NCBI GenBank assembly: GCA_040954595.2
Contig: CM082579.2
Coordinates: forward strand, 1,364,001 to 1,428,000
Direction: 5' to 3'
From: Balanoglossus misakiensis
Lineage: Eukaryota; Hemichordata
DNA: 64,000 nt
Below the pieces are notes generated by a model. That model had not been told where the DNA came from and searched no databases. It worked only from the letters and a program-made list of their open reading frames with translations. Position 1 is the first letter of the stretch, and each line of letters starts with the position of its first letter. Shown here piece by piece: positions 10,499-20,438 of the stretch. Both the position numbers and the translations under genes were made by a program.

Positions 10499-13400
10499 GA
10501 TATGGAACATTCCTGGTCATCAAACAGCTACTTCTGAAATTTCATTTCCAAAGGGGCCTTCCATTTCCTATGGGTGGGTGGGGTGTTAACGATGAAAGCA
10601 TTTTGGTGGAAAATAATGATGTAGATGAAATAATGATCTGTCAACAATCAGTGAATCTCCAAACATAGTAAATTTTAGTCAGTTTTTCATTTAAGTTTTT
10701 ATATTAATTTGTGTTATTCCATTCAAAATCAATGACATCAATGCTAAAAGAAAACTGTATGCCTTTGTAAATTCCAATGGCAATCTTATTGTGCTATCAC
10801 CAAAAAGTTTTTTTTTTCACATTTAGCCTTTTACTACTTTGCCTTCCAGTAGGTAAATAGATCATTCTGACTGTGTGCAGATGGAAAATGTAGACAAAAA
10901 AAAAATCCTTTGAAAATTACATAAATACATTTGAGAAATCTTGGCACAAATCTTGTCATATTTGAAATTATACTCAGAAGGGTATACAAAGTTCAGTGTT
11001 GTTCATACCTTGTTATATCTCCTGTTATATATACCTTGTCAAAGTTTTTTTATTTAATTTTTGATTCAGTATATGTATCTACTCCAATAATGAGCCAACC
11101 GGATTTTTATAAAAACTGCAAATTAATTTGGATATCATTCCAGCAATGTATCATAACCTTTGTTGGGTTGTTTTTGATGAGTGAATATTTGTTGGTAAAT
11201 TTACATCCATCATTAATTAATAATGGGAGTTTGGAAGTAATGTTGGTGCCAGGAATGAGACCATGGTTTTTGCCGGTGGTGGTGAAATGGTTGATTACGT
11301 TTGTGAAACAACTAACAGCATTTATAGTCAAGTCACTTTTGAAAAATAACTGCCTGTTAGTGGCTTGGGCCCTCAAAAATGATCTAGAAAGCATGAAAAG
11401 AGAAAATGTTACTATTTAGCTAAATACGGTACAAAACGTCGGATCAAAGATACGGAATATTATAGTTGGTGTGTAATAGTGTATTTGAAAATGTGAAGGT
11501 ATGGTCATGTTATGTGTGCCAGCAAGAGGAGAAACAAGGTCATTTGGCTAGGTGTGGTTGCTGCTCTATTTCCCTTTCATGACACAATATGGTTCCCATC
11601 CCAAAATAGGAGTCACACCCATTTCTTTTTTTTTGTTCTTTTTATAAAGACACTGTGTCATATACTGTGTCCTGTACATTCTGTTTACAAGCAGAGGTCA
11701 ACAAAACCATTCATACCAACATGACCTACCTATTCTGTGTCCATTAAATGAAAGTATGAATGGTCCATGGTTTTTGTTCGTCCTGTAAGAAAGGAGGGCA
11801 CTATCACCCAGTGCAAATGAACACAAATGGCAGGGTGTAATCTGCTTTCATATCCAGTAGGAAATTCTTCACATACAGATGCACATTCTGATAGCTCTGT
11901 TGTTTTGCAACATAGATTTAATGTTGCGAGCAATTAGATTTATTGATTGAAGTTCAGCTAGAAACTAATGTAGGGTCTAATTCAGTTTATTACAATCAAG
12001 TGATTATTAATTTGAATAATCAGTGCAATTATTTTATTTTTTGATAATTGATTATGAAGTAGGATTTCTCATCATTGTGATACATTTGATTTTCACTGAA
12101 AATTGGTTGAAATGTTTTTAGGTCAAAACAACTGCCATAACATGCATTGAATGATGGGTAATATCCCCCTGGCAACCCCTCACCTGACTCGGTTACTCTT
12201 GGAGTGTCTGCCAAGCTGTGTATTTTTAGACTTCCATTCTTCCTGATGAATACTGTGTTCAGAATATAAATGCATATTTTGCCATCAGTGATAGCACAAA
12301 CTAAACCAAACCTAACTTTACAGATCTTGTTTTGGTAATTCTTAATTTTACAGACTTCTTTCTTTATGTTGAAATGTTTTTGTATATATCCGAACACTTC
12401 ATAACATTTTTTTTAAATTTATAAATCACAACAAAACAATATTTTGGTTTGGAAAATGTGACAGAAAATTGTGTGCTAGTATAGAATTTGCCCACATATA
12501 TTATTTAGCCTTGTATTTATATCAGTCAGTTTGGTGTGAAAATTTGTTTTCAATATACAAGTGATTTTTTTTAATATTCAGAATGATCATTTTTGTGAAA
12601 ATTATTTATAACAAAATGAGGCTCTTTATTCTTATCCATTGTGTGAAACTTACAGAAATAAGCTTGCCACATACTTTACATCCATAGTCAGAGGACTTGC
12701 ATGAAGATTTTTGATTCTTAGCCCCTGATGTTTCGTTGATGCATTGGTAGCTATTTCAGTTTGAGTCCAGTGTTTGAACTTGAAAGGCTGAGTCATCAGA
12801 TTGAATCAAGTAGGAACTATGGCCTTTTATTGTAACCTTCCATCCAAGAACTTGTTCGACTTTTTTTCCTAATTATCCTACGTAAATACAAGTTGACCAT
12901 CACCTGCTTAGACTTCAGCTTGAAAAAATCCAAGAGTATGGTCATTTTCTTGAAAATGCATAGATCATACAACATTCCTTTTTAGACACCTCTTTGCTAT
13001 TTTTTTTTTCTGATGTACTGGAAGGCAATACTCAAGATTAACAGAACTACCAGCACATGTATTATATCGATATTTATACAGAGACTTCGGTTTTGATGAT
13101 TTTGACATCACACATGTCGAAGAAACTTTTGACACAAGTACAGAAAGAAATTAATACATTAAACAGTCTACTCCCTATTATTCAGGATGCTGGAAAAATT
13201 GATGCATGTCTCCTTGAGAAATGTTAATTTACAGTTGTCTATTCAAAGACAATAGAAATTTTCAAATACATGTATCCAAGTTCATGCTCTTTGGCAGAAA
13301 TAACACAAGAATGATGTTGTGTAATTCTGTGACCTTGATCTGTATAAATTTTGGTTAACTTTGATAAACTTGAGGGTTTCAGTGATCACCTTGAATAATC

Positions 13401-13993
13401 TGCATTTACCTCCCAACATTTCTAAACTTTTCTAATGATGTTCTTGTATATGCAATGGAAAAATCTTACTTGTGATGTTTTAGAACATTCCCTGTGAGGT
13501 TATGATAATTGATAATTTACATTATAATATTCAAAGGTTGGAGATATTACCGCACAGGGATTGTTCGGTAGAAAGCCAATCAGTAGTGTGGAATATTGTC
13601 ATTGGTTGTCTCTTGATAGGAACACCTGGGAAATAAACTTTTGCAGAGTTTGCCTTCTTGACATGAGGGTTGATGGAAAAGTGTTGTGCCAATGTCAATC
13701 TGAAACAATTTTTCCTAGATGGGAATTCCTTTGTTTGATGTTTTTCTGCACGATACTCTGCGCGCAAACAATTACGCTGTCATATACACATACCATGCGT
13801 AGTATCCCAAGTGTGCCTGTTAGGGTAAACAATAGATCACAGAGGACAGCCTCTAGGGGGCAGTAATTGAAAATACCAACCAATATACAATGTGATTTCA
13901 TTGTCACAAAGCAATGTTTATCAAAGATGTGCCTCCGATACAGTATTATTTATAATGAACTTACTATTTTTGTAATTAAAATTGGGACATGGA

Positions 13994-13999
13994 AATAAA
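13994..13999 (+). promoter_or_regulatory. Candidate poly(A) signal of M6
   Basis: AATAAA followed within 15-35 bases by a T/GT-rich stretch, the arrangement of a standard metazoan cleavage site, about 3.5 kb after the M6 stop. No better site was seen closer to the stop. Confidence 0.45.
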
Positions 14000-14440
14000 T
14001 CGGTATTTAACTTTGTCAGTTTTTGTTGTGATTTGATTGAAAGAAAAAACTCCTAAAATGAAAATCTTCTGTAAAAGTACCCATGATTTACTTCTCCGTA
14101 GCAATTTCCTAGCTGCAATAATTGTAGCCCTGGTGGGTTGGTTGATCGCTGACGGGGAGCTTGATCGCTGACGGCCAGTGGAGTCACCGTTTAGATGATT
14201 GATTGCATTGTATACTCCCTAATTTGGGTCAACGAACTTAACGACCATCTGTGAAAGTATGACTTCTTGCTGCATGTTTCTCCTGTGTATTCATAAGATT
14301 TTAGCAGGCATTAAGGTCCAGACTATAACACTTCTTTCAATTCTATACAAAAATGAAGTGATATTGGTTATAGTTTTCTTTTATCCCTGACTATCTGTCG
14401 CCAAGTGTGTTGAACCATTGACCCTGGCCACGTCGACTCA

Positions 14441-14475
14441 TCCATCCATCCATCCATCCATCCATCCATCCATCC
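14441..14475 (+). repeat. TCCA microsatellite
   Basis: About nine tandem TCCA units upstream of the first CCDC3-like gene. Its complement reads as a Trp-Met-Asp-Gly run in a minus-strand frame, which explains that apparent ORF. Confidence 0.9.
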
Positions 14476-14759
14476 AAACACTGGAATTCATTCCTCGGAG
14501 TCCCCAGGCAAGGGCAGATTTCTTCAAAGCGGGATATCGTTAACACGTCCTTCCAAAGATAATATTTCTCACGACCATGGGAAGAATCACCCCGAACACG
14601 AGTGGTGAATTCCTTCCTAAACGAGGCCACTGTCATCCCGCCCAATATCACAGCATCACTTTGTGACAGACACTCGACAGAGCATTCGCCTCTGTTGAAA
14701 TTTCTCCCATTTCCTCTTAGATTGTCCGGCGCGATTTACAATCTTCAAACCAAAGAACG

Positions 14760-15847
14760 ATGTCTTCGAGGACATATTTCGTTCCTGTCATTGCGGTTTT
14801 GATATGCTGTGCTGCGGTATCCTTTGCGTGCAGCCCACCGGGTGGATGGCGACCAAAATCGTGGTCGGACCGTGCATCGATGGCAAACATCGTAGTCTAT
14901 GGTACCGTCCTTGAAAAATACCCATCTATTATGTGGGCTTCTTCCTACAGTGCGCTCTTTGAGTTTAAATGTGGGATCAAGGGTAAGCTTGGTTTTATTG
15001 ATTCTACTAAACGTATACGATCATTAGTTTATTGTCCAGTAGCTTGTAAACTATTCCTTTGGCACTATTAAGTCTTTAACTTCGACCAAGAGAAAGTTAA
15101 TCTTGTGTAATGTAAGGGAATGGGTACGCATTCGCGTTTCTTCAATCTACGCTAGAAAGAATGTGAAACCAATGACATCGCTATCCAACTGGGGATACCC
15201 TTTAATAGACCGTTGGATGCCTGATTGGACAACTTCATGCGAATTAGTGAGTCGGTTGATGTTTGGGAAACGACCACCTGGGAAGATGTTGCTATCTTTT
15301 TTCTGACCTCCAGTTGCAATTCTCTCTCTCACTTTCCTATTCTCTGTCAGATGCAGCGATAGTACCACGTTTCGCCAACGTGACGGAGCTTGGTTTCATT
15401 CCTGGACACTGCGTTGAAAACAGCGTGGAAGTGGGAGGTAGCTACGTCATCTTTCTGTGGGAACGAGAGGGCGTTTTTCGACCCGCAGCCGTCAACGCGG
15501 AAGTCGGCGTCATTCCGAGCACCGATGAAGTACTTCGCCAGGCAGCGATGATGTGCAACGCCAGTTCAACTTCTGAAGCTCAGGACCCGGATGACGGTTG
15601 TCCGGCCGCAATAGGAGGATGCGGCTCCATCACAATTACTCAGAACAGTGATGTACCCTCCAGAAACAGACCCGTACCCGTCGCTGATGACCCCGGCAGA
15701 AATGATTTTCAGGGTGGAGTCACGCCAAATATTGGTGCCTCGGTCAATGTCACCGGAACACCAAAATCTGGCTCGTCCACTCTGCAAATACCAACGGTTG
15801 TTGGGCTGTTTGGAGTGATGATGACAACGTATAGCGCAGTCTTTTAA
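14760..15847 (+). CDS. CCDC3-like small secreted/GPI-type protein, member 1
   Basis: Two exons, 14760-14982 and 15351-15847, joined in phase 1, give 239 residues. A signal peptide of about 23 residues ends at SFA, so the mature chain would start with Cys. Exon 1 then has the family pattern W...DRA..ANIVVYGTV...YSALFEFKC..KG; exon 2 has LGF...C..NSVEVGGSYVIFLWEREG and a closing MMC. The layout of an N-terminal Cys, an inner Cys before K/RG, a third Cys and then GxxYVIFL matches the N-terminal domain of CCDC3 and loosely that of NTR/TIMP domains. A Ser/Gly/Pro-rich stalk with an NVT site follows, and the last 20 residues are hydrophobic and end at the stop, as for a GPI anchor. The function is unknown. 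It is the most diverged of the five first halves in this cluster. Confidence 0.72.
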
Positions 15848-16791
15848 TACAAGTTTTCAGAAAATGGAAATCTTTTATGCCTAGCTGTTCTTTTACATAT
15901 AACTGTATTAATTCTTCATCATATTTTTCAAAAGTCAACGATTCAGTTTAATCCATATAGTTTGTTCACACGTTGTTCCATGATTTGTTTATCAAGAATC
16001 CCAACTTGAAAAGTACGTGTATGTTGACACTCCCATCCTTTGTCTTGTTTCTACAACAGAATTTGTAATTATAATTCGACTTCTCGACGAAATTCATAAT
16101 ATACATTTTGCATGTGCTTTTAACTTTTAATGCTTTAAGTAGTGACCTTATCCATTTGTCACAATCGCTGTTGTCATAATGTTACTTAAAATAAAATATG
16201 GATCGAATTTGCATAAAGACTCTGCGAGGTTATGAGTGAGTGGAGATGATATCACATGAACACTTTCGTGGACGGCCTGGTTTCGATGGCTGAAAAGATT
16301 GAAATTGGTTTTCTGTGTGGAGACTTTGGGCTTGGGACCAATATTAATGATGGCCCTCAATACCACAAGAACAAGTTGGGTGGGAAGTCCTTCAATGTCT
16401 CAGTTGCCTGCTGATGTCTAGACTTATCGTTATATTTGACCTCGTCAAGTTCACCTTGGACGAAAGAATTCGAGCTTGCAACTGATTATACCTAGAGCTT
16501 GATGGTCTTAGAGGCATTGTGAAATGCAGACTATAATAATGTTATATATTCGATCGTGAACAAGAAAATGTTAAAAACACATAAGCGAGGCTTCTGTAAC
16601 ATTTCATATTATTTTTTATTAAGCAACATACTGCCTGGTGTGAAATCTAACAGCTGATTAAATTGGGAGGTGAGATAACGGTCACATATCACAAAGAGAA
16701 TAAATACATATGGGTAGCATAATGATTTCTAAAAAAGGATGATTTATCGTGGTGCAGTGGCGAATATGCAGATTGGAAGTAAAAATATTAG
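15848..16791. other. Spacer between cluster member 1 and the second tRNA
   Basis: No gene seen. AATAAA at 16190-16195 is a plausible 3' end signal for member 1. Short minus-strand ORFs lack any recognisable feature. Confidence 0.45.
16781..16785 (-). terminator. Pol III T-run terminator of tRNA-Lys copy 2
   Basis: Five T residues on the minus strand, six bases beyond the tRNA 3' end. Confidence 0.6.
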
Positions 16792-16864
16792 CGCCCGCTA
16801 AGGGGGTCGAACCCTTGACCTTAGGATTAAAAGTCCCACGCTCTACCGACTGAGCTAACCGGGC
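16792..16864 (-). tRNA. tRNA-Lys (anticodon TTT), copy 2, inverted
   Basis: Identical over all 73 bases to the copy at 4048-4120 but on the opposite strand, including the G:G acceptor mismatch. The flanks do not match, so only the gene body is shared. A minus-strand open frame reading through it (16682-16912) gives the LAQSVE-type peptide that tRNA genes commonly produce and is not a protein gene. Confidence 0.88.
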
Positions 16865-17022
16865 AGTCATACTTCCATGGCACGCCCTCCACGATTTGAA
16901 TGGCGCCCTCAAGAAGCGTTAATTTACATGACATCCGTCGCATGTATTGTGTAATCAAGGTTTGAATATTTACCTCTCATCGCTGTACGGTCACAACTCG
17001 AACCGTGACAGTACGTCATACG

Positions 17023-17028
17023 TGTTTA
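17023..17028 (+). promoter_or_regulatory. TATA-like element before the 17060 first exon
   Basis: TTTATA lies 32 bases before the ATG at 17060. The spacing would put the transcript start almost at the ATG, so its role is uncertain. Confidence 0.2.
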
Positions 17029-17059
17029 TACATGGGGACAGTGCGGTTGTGAAGAGAAC

Positions 17060-17300
17060 ATGAATTATTCGGACCTTCTGAAGTTGCTGTTTATTGCCCT
17101 GTGTCTTGCTGTCACACCGCAAACCGTGACAGCTTGTAAACCAGCTTACGAATGGACACGTCTAAGTTTTCTCGAAAGGGCCGCCCAAGCTGACATCATA
17201 GCTTACGGCAAAGTTGTTGATGTAACGCCGATCGCCGAGCACCCGAACTCGTGGCCGGACGCTTATGACGCCAAATTCGAAATTTACTGCGTGATTAGAG
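17060..17300 (+). CDS. CCDC3-like first exon A (no private second half)
   Basis: An intact 80-codon exon: ATG, signal peptide of about 25 residues ending VTA, mature Cys, then the family core ERAAQADIIAYGKVVDVTPIAE, the PDAYDAKFEIYC segment and a phase-1 donor (G|GTAGGT). The 340 bases before the next family first exon at 17641 contain no second-half exon. The same phase-1 junction would join it in frame to the exons at 18987 and 19327, giving a 255-residue protein. It is therefore either an alternative first exon of the WAP-containing gene or a truncated duplicate. Its coding frame shows no damage. Confidence 0.6.
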
Positions 17301-17330
17301 GTAGGTACATGTATGATATGTATGTGTATG

Positions 17331-17354
17331 TATGTATGTATGTATGTATGTATG
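17331..17354 (+). repeat. TATG microsatellite
   Basis: Tandem TATG units just after the donor of first exon A, in what would be its intron. Confidence 0.85.
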
Positions 17355-17590
17355 TACGTGTATGTATAATTCCATAACAGCGCCACCAAACTAATGAATT
17401 TGACCCCTGTGCCCTCTCTCCTTCATATCGTCGCAAACACAACAAACGCACGGTAAATCGTGTCAACCACCGCGATCTTTCCGAGACTAAGCGATACCGA
17501 TTCTCACAAAAAGACGCAAGGGTGTTTTTTGTGATAACACACACCGTACAACAAAGCTTCACGATCGCCAGACTTCTGGTGTCGTCACGG

Positions 17591-17600
17591 TTTTATATAC
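17591..17600 (+). promoter_or_regulatory. TATA-like element before the 17641 first exon
   Basis: TTTTATATAC lies about 45 bases before the ATG at 17641, leaving room for a short leader. This is the best placed of the TATA-like motifs in the cluster. Confidence 0.35.
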
Positions 17601-17640
17601 TGCTGGTGAAACCGAGGGTGTTATAGGCCTACGAGAAAAC

Positions 17641-17875
17641 ATGCATTGTTCGGCACTGCTATCGTTTCTGTTGGTTGCCGGGAGTTTCAAAGCACAAACC
17701 GTGGAAGCATGCGACCCTTTGCCGGGATGGGAAGAGCAGACTTTTCTTGAAAGAGCCGCCCAAGCCGACATTATAGCATATGGCAAGGTGATTGATTTGA
17801 CACCGATCGCCGAATGGCAGCAAGCCTGGCCGAACGTTTACGACGCCGAATTCGAGTTCTACTGCGTGTTGAGAG
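17641..17875 (+). CDS. CCDC3-like first exon B (no private second half)
   Basis: A 78-codon exon with signal peptide (cleavage after VEA), mature Cys, then TFLERAAQADIIAYGKVIDL, a Trp-Pro-Asn-Val-Tyr segment, DAEFEFYCVLR and a phase-1 donor G|GTGGGT. The last 40 or so bases and the donor are almost identical to those of the 18603 exon, pointing to recent duplication or gene conversion. No second-half exon was found in 17876-18602; the open frame running past the donor there shows no family motifs. As with exon A, it can join in frame to 18987. Confidence 0.6.
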
Positions 17876-18602
17876 GTGGGTTGGTGTGCGATTTCGATCC
17901 CGTAAACATCTGTGACAGACCAGACACGATTCAAACAGGTGTCAGTGAAATTATTAATACCGTGTCCTATTTTATATCACATCCCCTCTATACAAAGGAA
18001 CTGTTTACGTGTGACCCTACACGAACTCGCAGCCATTCGTTGCTTTCACTTTCGCTTGCACATTCGTTTTACCAATTCCTTGCACGTACTTACATACATC
18101 CAGCCTTTTCTCAACCAGCAAGGCCTTTCATTCCCGTTACAATAGCTAATAGTCTCTATCTTTCATTTTGTTGATATTAACATGTGGTCTGCCATCATGA
18201 TTCAGAGGGAAATTAATCTGGTCATGATCAGAATTTGCCGTCTGTGACATTGATAGCCTATAGACAGGAAGGTCTAGTCATACTATGTATGAATATCAAC
18301 AACGCCCTCGGGTTGAAACAAGTTTATAAATTACTAGTATCATGACGTTATTGCGATTTCGACCTTCGCCCTTGTTTGCGACATCAGCATCAGGTACACT
18401 GCCACTGGGCAGAATTTTCGGTGAAGACCGGATACGGATTGTTGTGATATCTCATAAGCTTACCACCTGACAAGACGATACGTGCTTTGGTCAGTTGTCC
18501 GTTCATTGTGCACTCACTCAAAGATTCTGTGTAGTTTATTTTTCTGCCCGACCCGAAGAAGATATCAGGTGGTATTGCAGTGTCTATATATAGACTGAAA
18601 CG

Positions 18603-19700
18603 ATGAGCTTTTCATGTGATCGTGTATTGCTGACATTGTCAGTTGTCTTCTCTCTGACACAAAGCGCGGCAGCTTGCAAAGCCATCAACTGGGAACCTCA
18701 ACCGTTCCTTCGAAGAGCTGCCAGGGCTGACATCATAGCCCTCGGCAAAGTGATTAACTTGACACCGGTCGCCGAATGGCCGAGCTTATGGCCAGATGCC
18801 TATGACGCCGAATTCGAGTTCTACTGCGTGTTGAGAGGTGGGTGGGTGCACATGACAGTGACGATTTCGATACAAATGCCAAATACGTACGTCGGTAGAT
18901 AGGGTGTGGCTGAAATCGAAATATCTATTTCAACACGGTCGGAAAAGACATTAATGTGGATGTACTTTCTTGTTCATTCTCTTCAGAATCGATCACATTT
19001 GAGTGTCCTCCGGTTGGTCCAGACCAATTCGGTATATGCGTAGATGAATGCGGCGAATTTGTCGACAATCGTGACTGTCCCGGCGATCAGATGTGTTGTC
19101 CAAATGGATGCGGACACGTCTGCACACAACCAGTTCAGAGTAAGCCTGAATTTTCACAGCGTGATCTGTGTTTTCGGTGTGATATTTCGTCTTTCACTGG
19201 TCATACAAATAAACTTTAAATTGGAATGTCATGAAAGTTGATAGCGATAACAAGTGTTCAAATAGTATTTTCAATTCATCTACTGCTTTGCTGATTAGAG
19301 TTTCTGTTATTTCTTCTGTTCGTCAGTGGGTGGTATTAACCAGACCGCCATAGTAAGAGATATGGGCGAATTGACGTCATGTTCACGGACCATTGTTGAG
19401 ATTGGGACAACCTACATCATTCTGCTTCAGTGGAGAGACGGCGAACTGGTACCCCACGAGATCAACATCCAATCCGCTGCCTTTCCGGAAACACAATATG
19501 TCTGGGATGATATATCCATTCTCTGTGACGTCGAGGCGGTCGCCCCACTTGGAAGAAATAACTGTCCCAGCAATGTAACTGACGGGATACCGACAGTCAG
19601 AGATACACCATGCTACTCGACCGCGCCCTCACAGGCAGCCAGTGTGATGATCCTCGCCCTTGTTGTTGTCGTCGGTTTCCTGAAACCGATTTTCAACTGA
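18603..19700 (+). CDS. CCDC3-like protein with inserted WAP domain
   Basis: Exons 18603-18837, 18987-19139 and 19327-19700 give 253 residues. A signal peptide ends at AAA with a mature N-terminal Cys. Residues about 24-78 are the first half (RRAARADIIALGKV, DAEFEFYC). Exon 2 is a complete WAP four-disulfide core: eight cysteines in the order C-C-C-DC-CC-C-C, with PGDQMCCPNGCG. Exon 3 is the second half (SCSRTIVEIGTTYIILL, closing ILCD), then a short stalk with an NVT site and a hydrophobic C-terminal stretch ending at the stop, as in GPI-anchored precursors. WAP domains often inhibit serine proteases or have antimicrobial activity, so an extracellular inhibitor role is possible but not shown. 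TATATATA at 18585-18592 is only ten bases before the ATG, too close to be its normal TATA box. Confidence 0.75.
18987..19139 (+). other. WAP domain exon, phase 1-1
   Basis: A self-contained 153-base (51-codon) exon bounded by phase-1 introns on both sides, so it can be gained or skipped without a frame change. It carries all eight WAP cysteines. The intron that follows holds AATAAA at 19208-19213 and an in-frame stop at 19217-19219. Confidence 0.85.
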
Positions 19701-20438
19701 TTCTGATTTACATACATTCTGCTGAATCTTTATCCACTTTTTGTTATATTTGGACGACAGGTCCAAACGTAGACACCGGTTCTCAGTTGCACATATTGTA
19801 TTTTTGTAGAAACAATATACATGTATGTGTACTATGTTCTGTGCACCATATTTTAAAACACAGACGTTAAACTATTGCACGAAGTATTTCAATGTTTTAT
19901 GCATGATATGCATAGCCTTGATCTATAGTTTTTTCGCTTGCTTTGTGAAAATTCCTGTGTTTGTCGTTTTGAAGACATTGACTCATATTTTAGCCACGTT
20001 TTCTATCTTCGTCCATTGAAATCCCCGCTGCTTTCAAAACGCTCAAAGAAAGCACACAGCAACCATCTCTACCTTAAAAACTTTAATATATGTTTTAATA
20101 ATGTATTACTTTACTCACTCTTCGCGTATTCCATGAGGTTCAGTTGACAATGTGAACATCATTACGTAAATGGAGACATTTTAGTCCCAATGAACATTCA
20201 AATGGAAGAGACGACTCTAAGACTCTGAATATTTTTGCATGTGTTCGCATCTTGCCAGGTCTTTGTCGTATGTAGGTCAGCGTTAATGTTAATCGATATC
20301 GTGAAGCCACGTGCTTCTCCGATTCAGCAATAAACTTTGACAACTTATAGCGCCCTCAATAGCAAGCTGATAAGTTTGTTCTGGTTCTAGCACTAACACT
20401 GAGTGAAACCCCGAAACGCAACCCCGGACGAGTCAAAC
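19701..20438 (+). other. 3' UTR of the WAP gene and short spacer
   Basis: No gene seen. AATAAA at 20329-20334 is the likely 3' end signal. It is only about 105 bases before the next ATG, so the two genes are packed closely. Confidence 0.45.

Larger units (their letters stand above)
10499..14759 (+). other. Probable long 3' UTR of M6, then spacer
   Basis: No convincing gene over 4.2 kb. The sequence is AT-rich and T-rich on the + strand, and no canonical AATAAA with a good GT-rich downstream element was seen before 13994. The simplest reading is a 3' UTR of about 3.5 kb, in line with the long 3' UTRs of vertebrate PLP/M6 genes. The ORFs of 162 codons (10931-11419, TTG start) and 122 codons (minus, 12029-12397) have no recognisable domains. 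A 14-base direct repeat (TTGATCGCTGACGG) sits at about 14142 and 14161. Confidence 0.45.

Noticed and set aside
10931-11419. 162-codon + strand ORF after M6
   Set aside because: TTG start, no domain, composition like translated AT-rich noncoding DNA, and it lies in the probable M6 3' UTR.
12029-12397. 122-codon minus-strand ORF
   Set aside because: No recognisable motif or splice context; antisense to the probable M6 3' UTR.
16682-16912. 76-codon minus-strand ORF with an LAQSVE-type peptide
   Set aside because: It is the well-known spurious translation through a tRNA gene, which here is tRNA-Lys at 16792-16864.
19044-19241. Second frame over the WAP exon
   Set aside because: Shadow frame; the 18987-19139 exon in the other frame has all eight WAP cysteines and matching splice phases.
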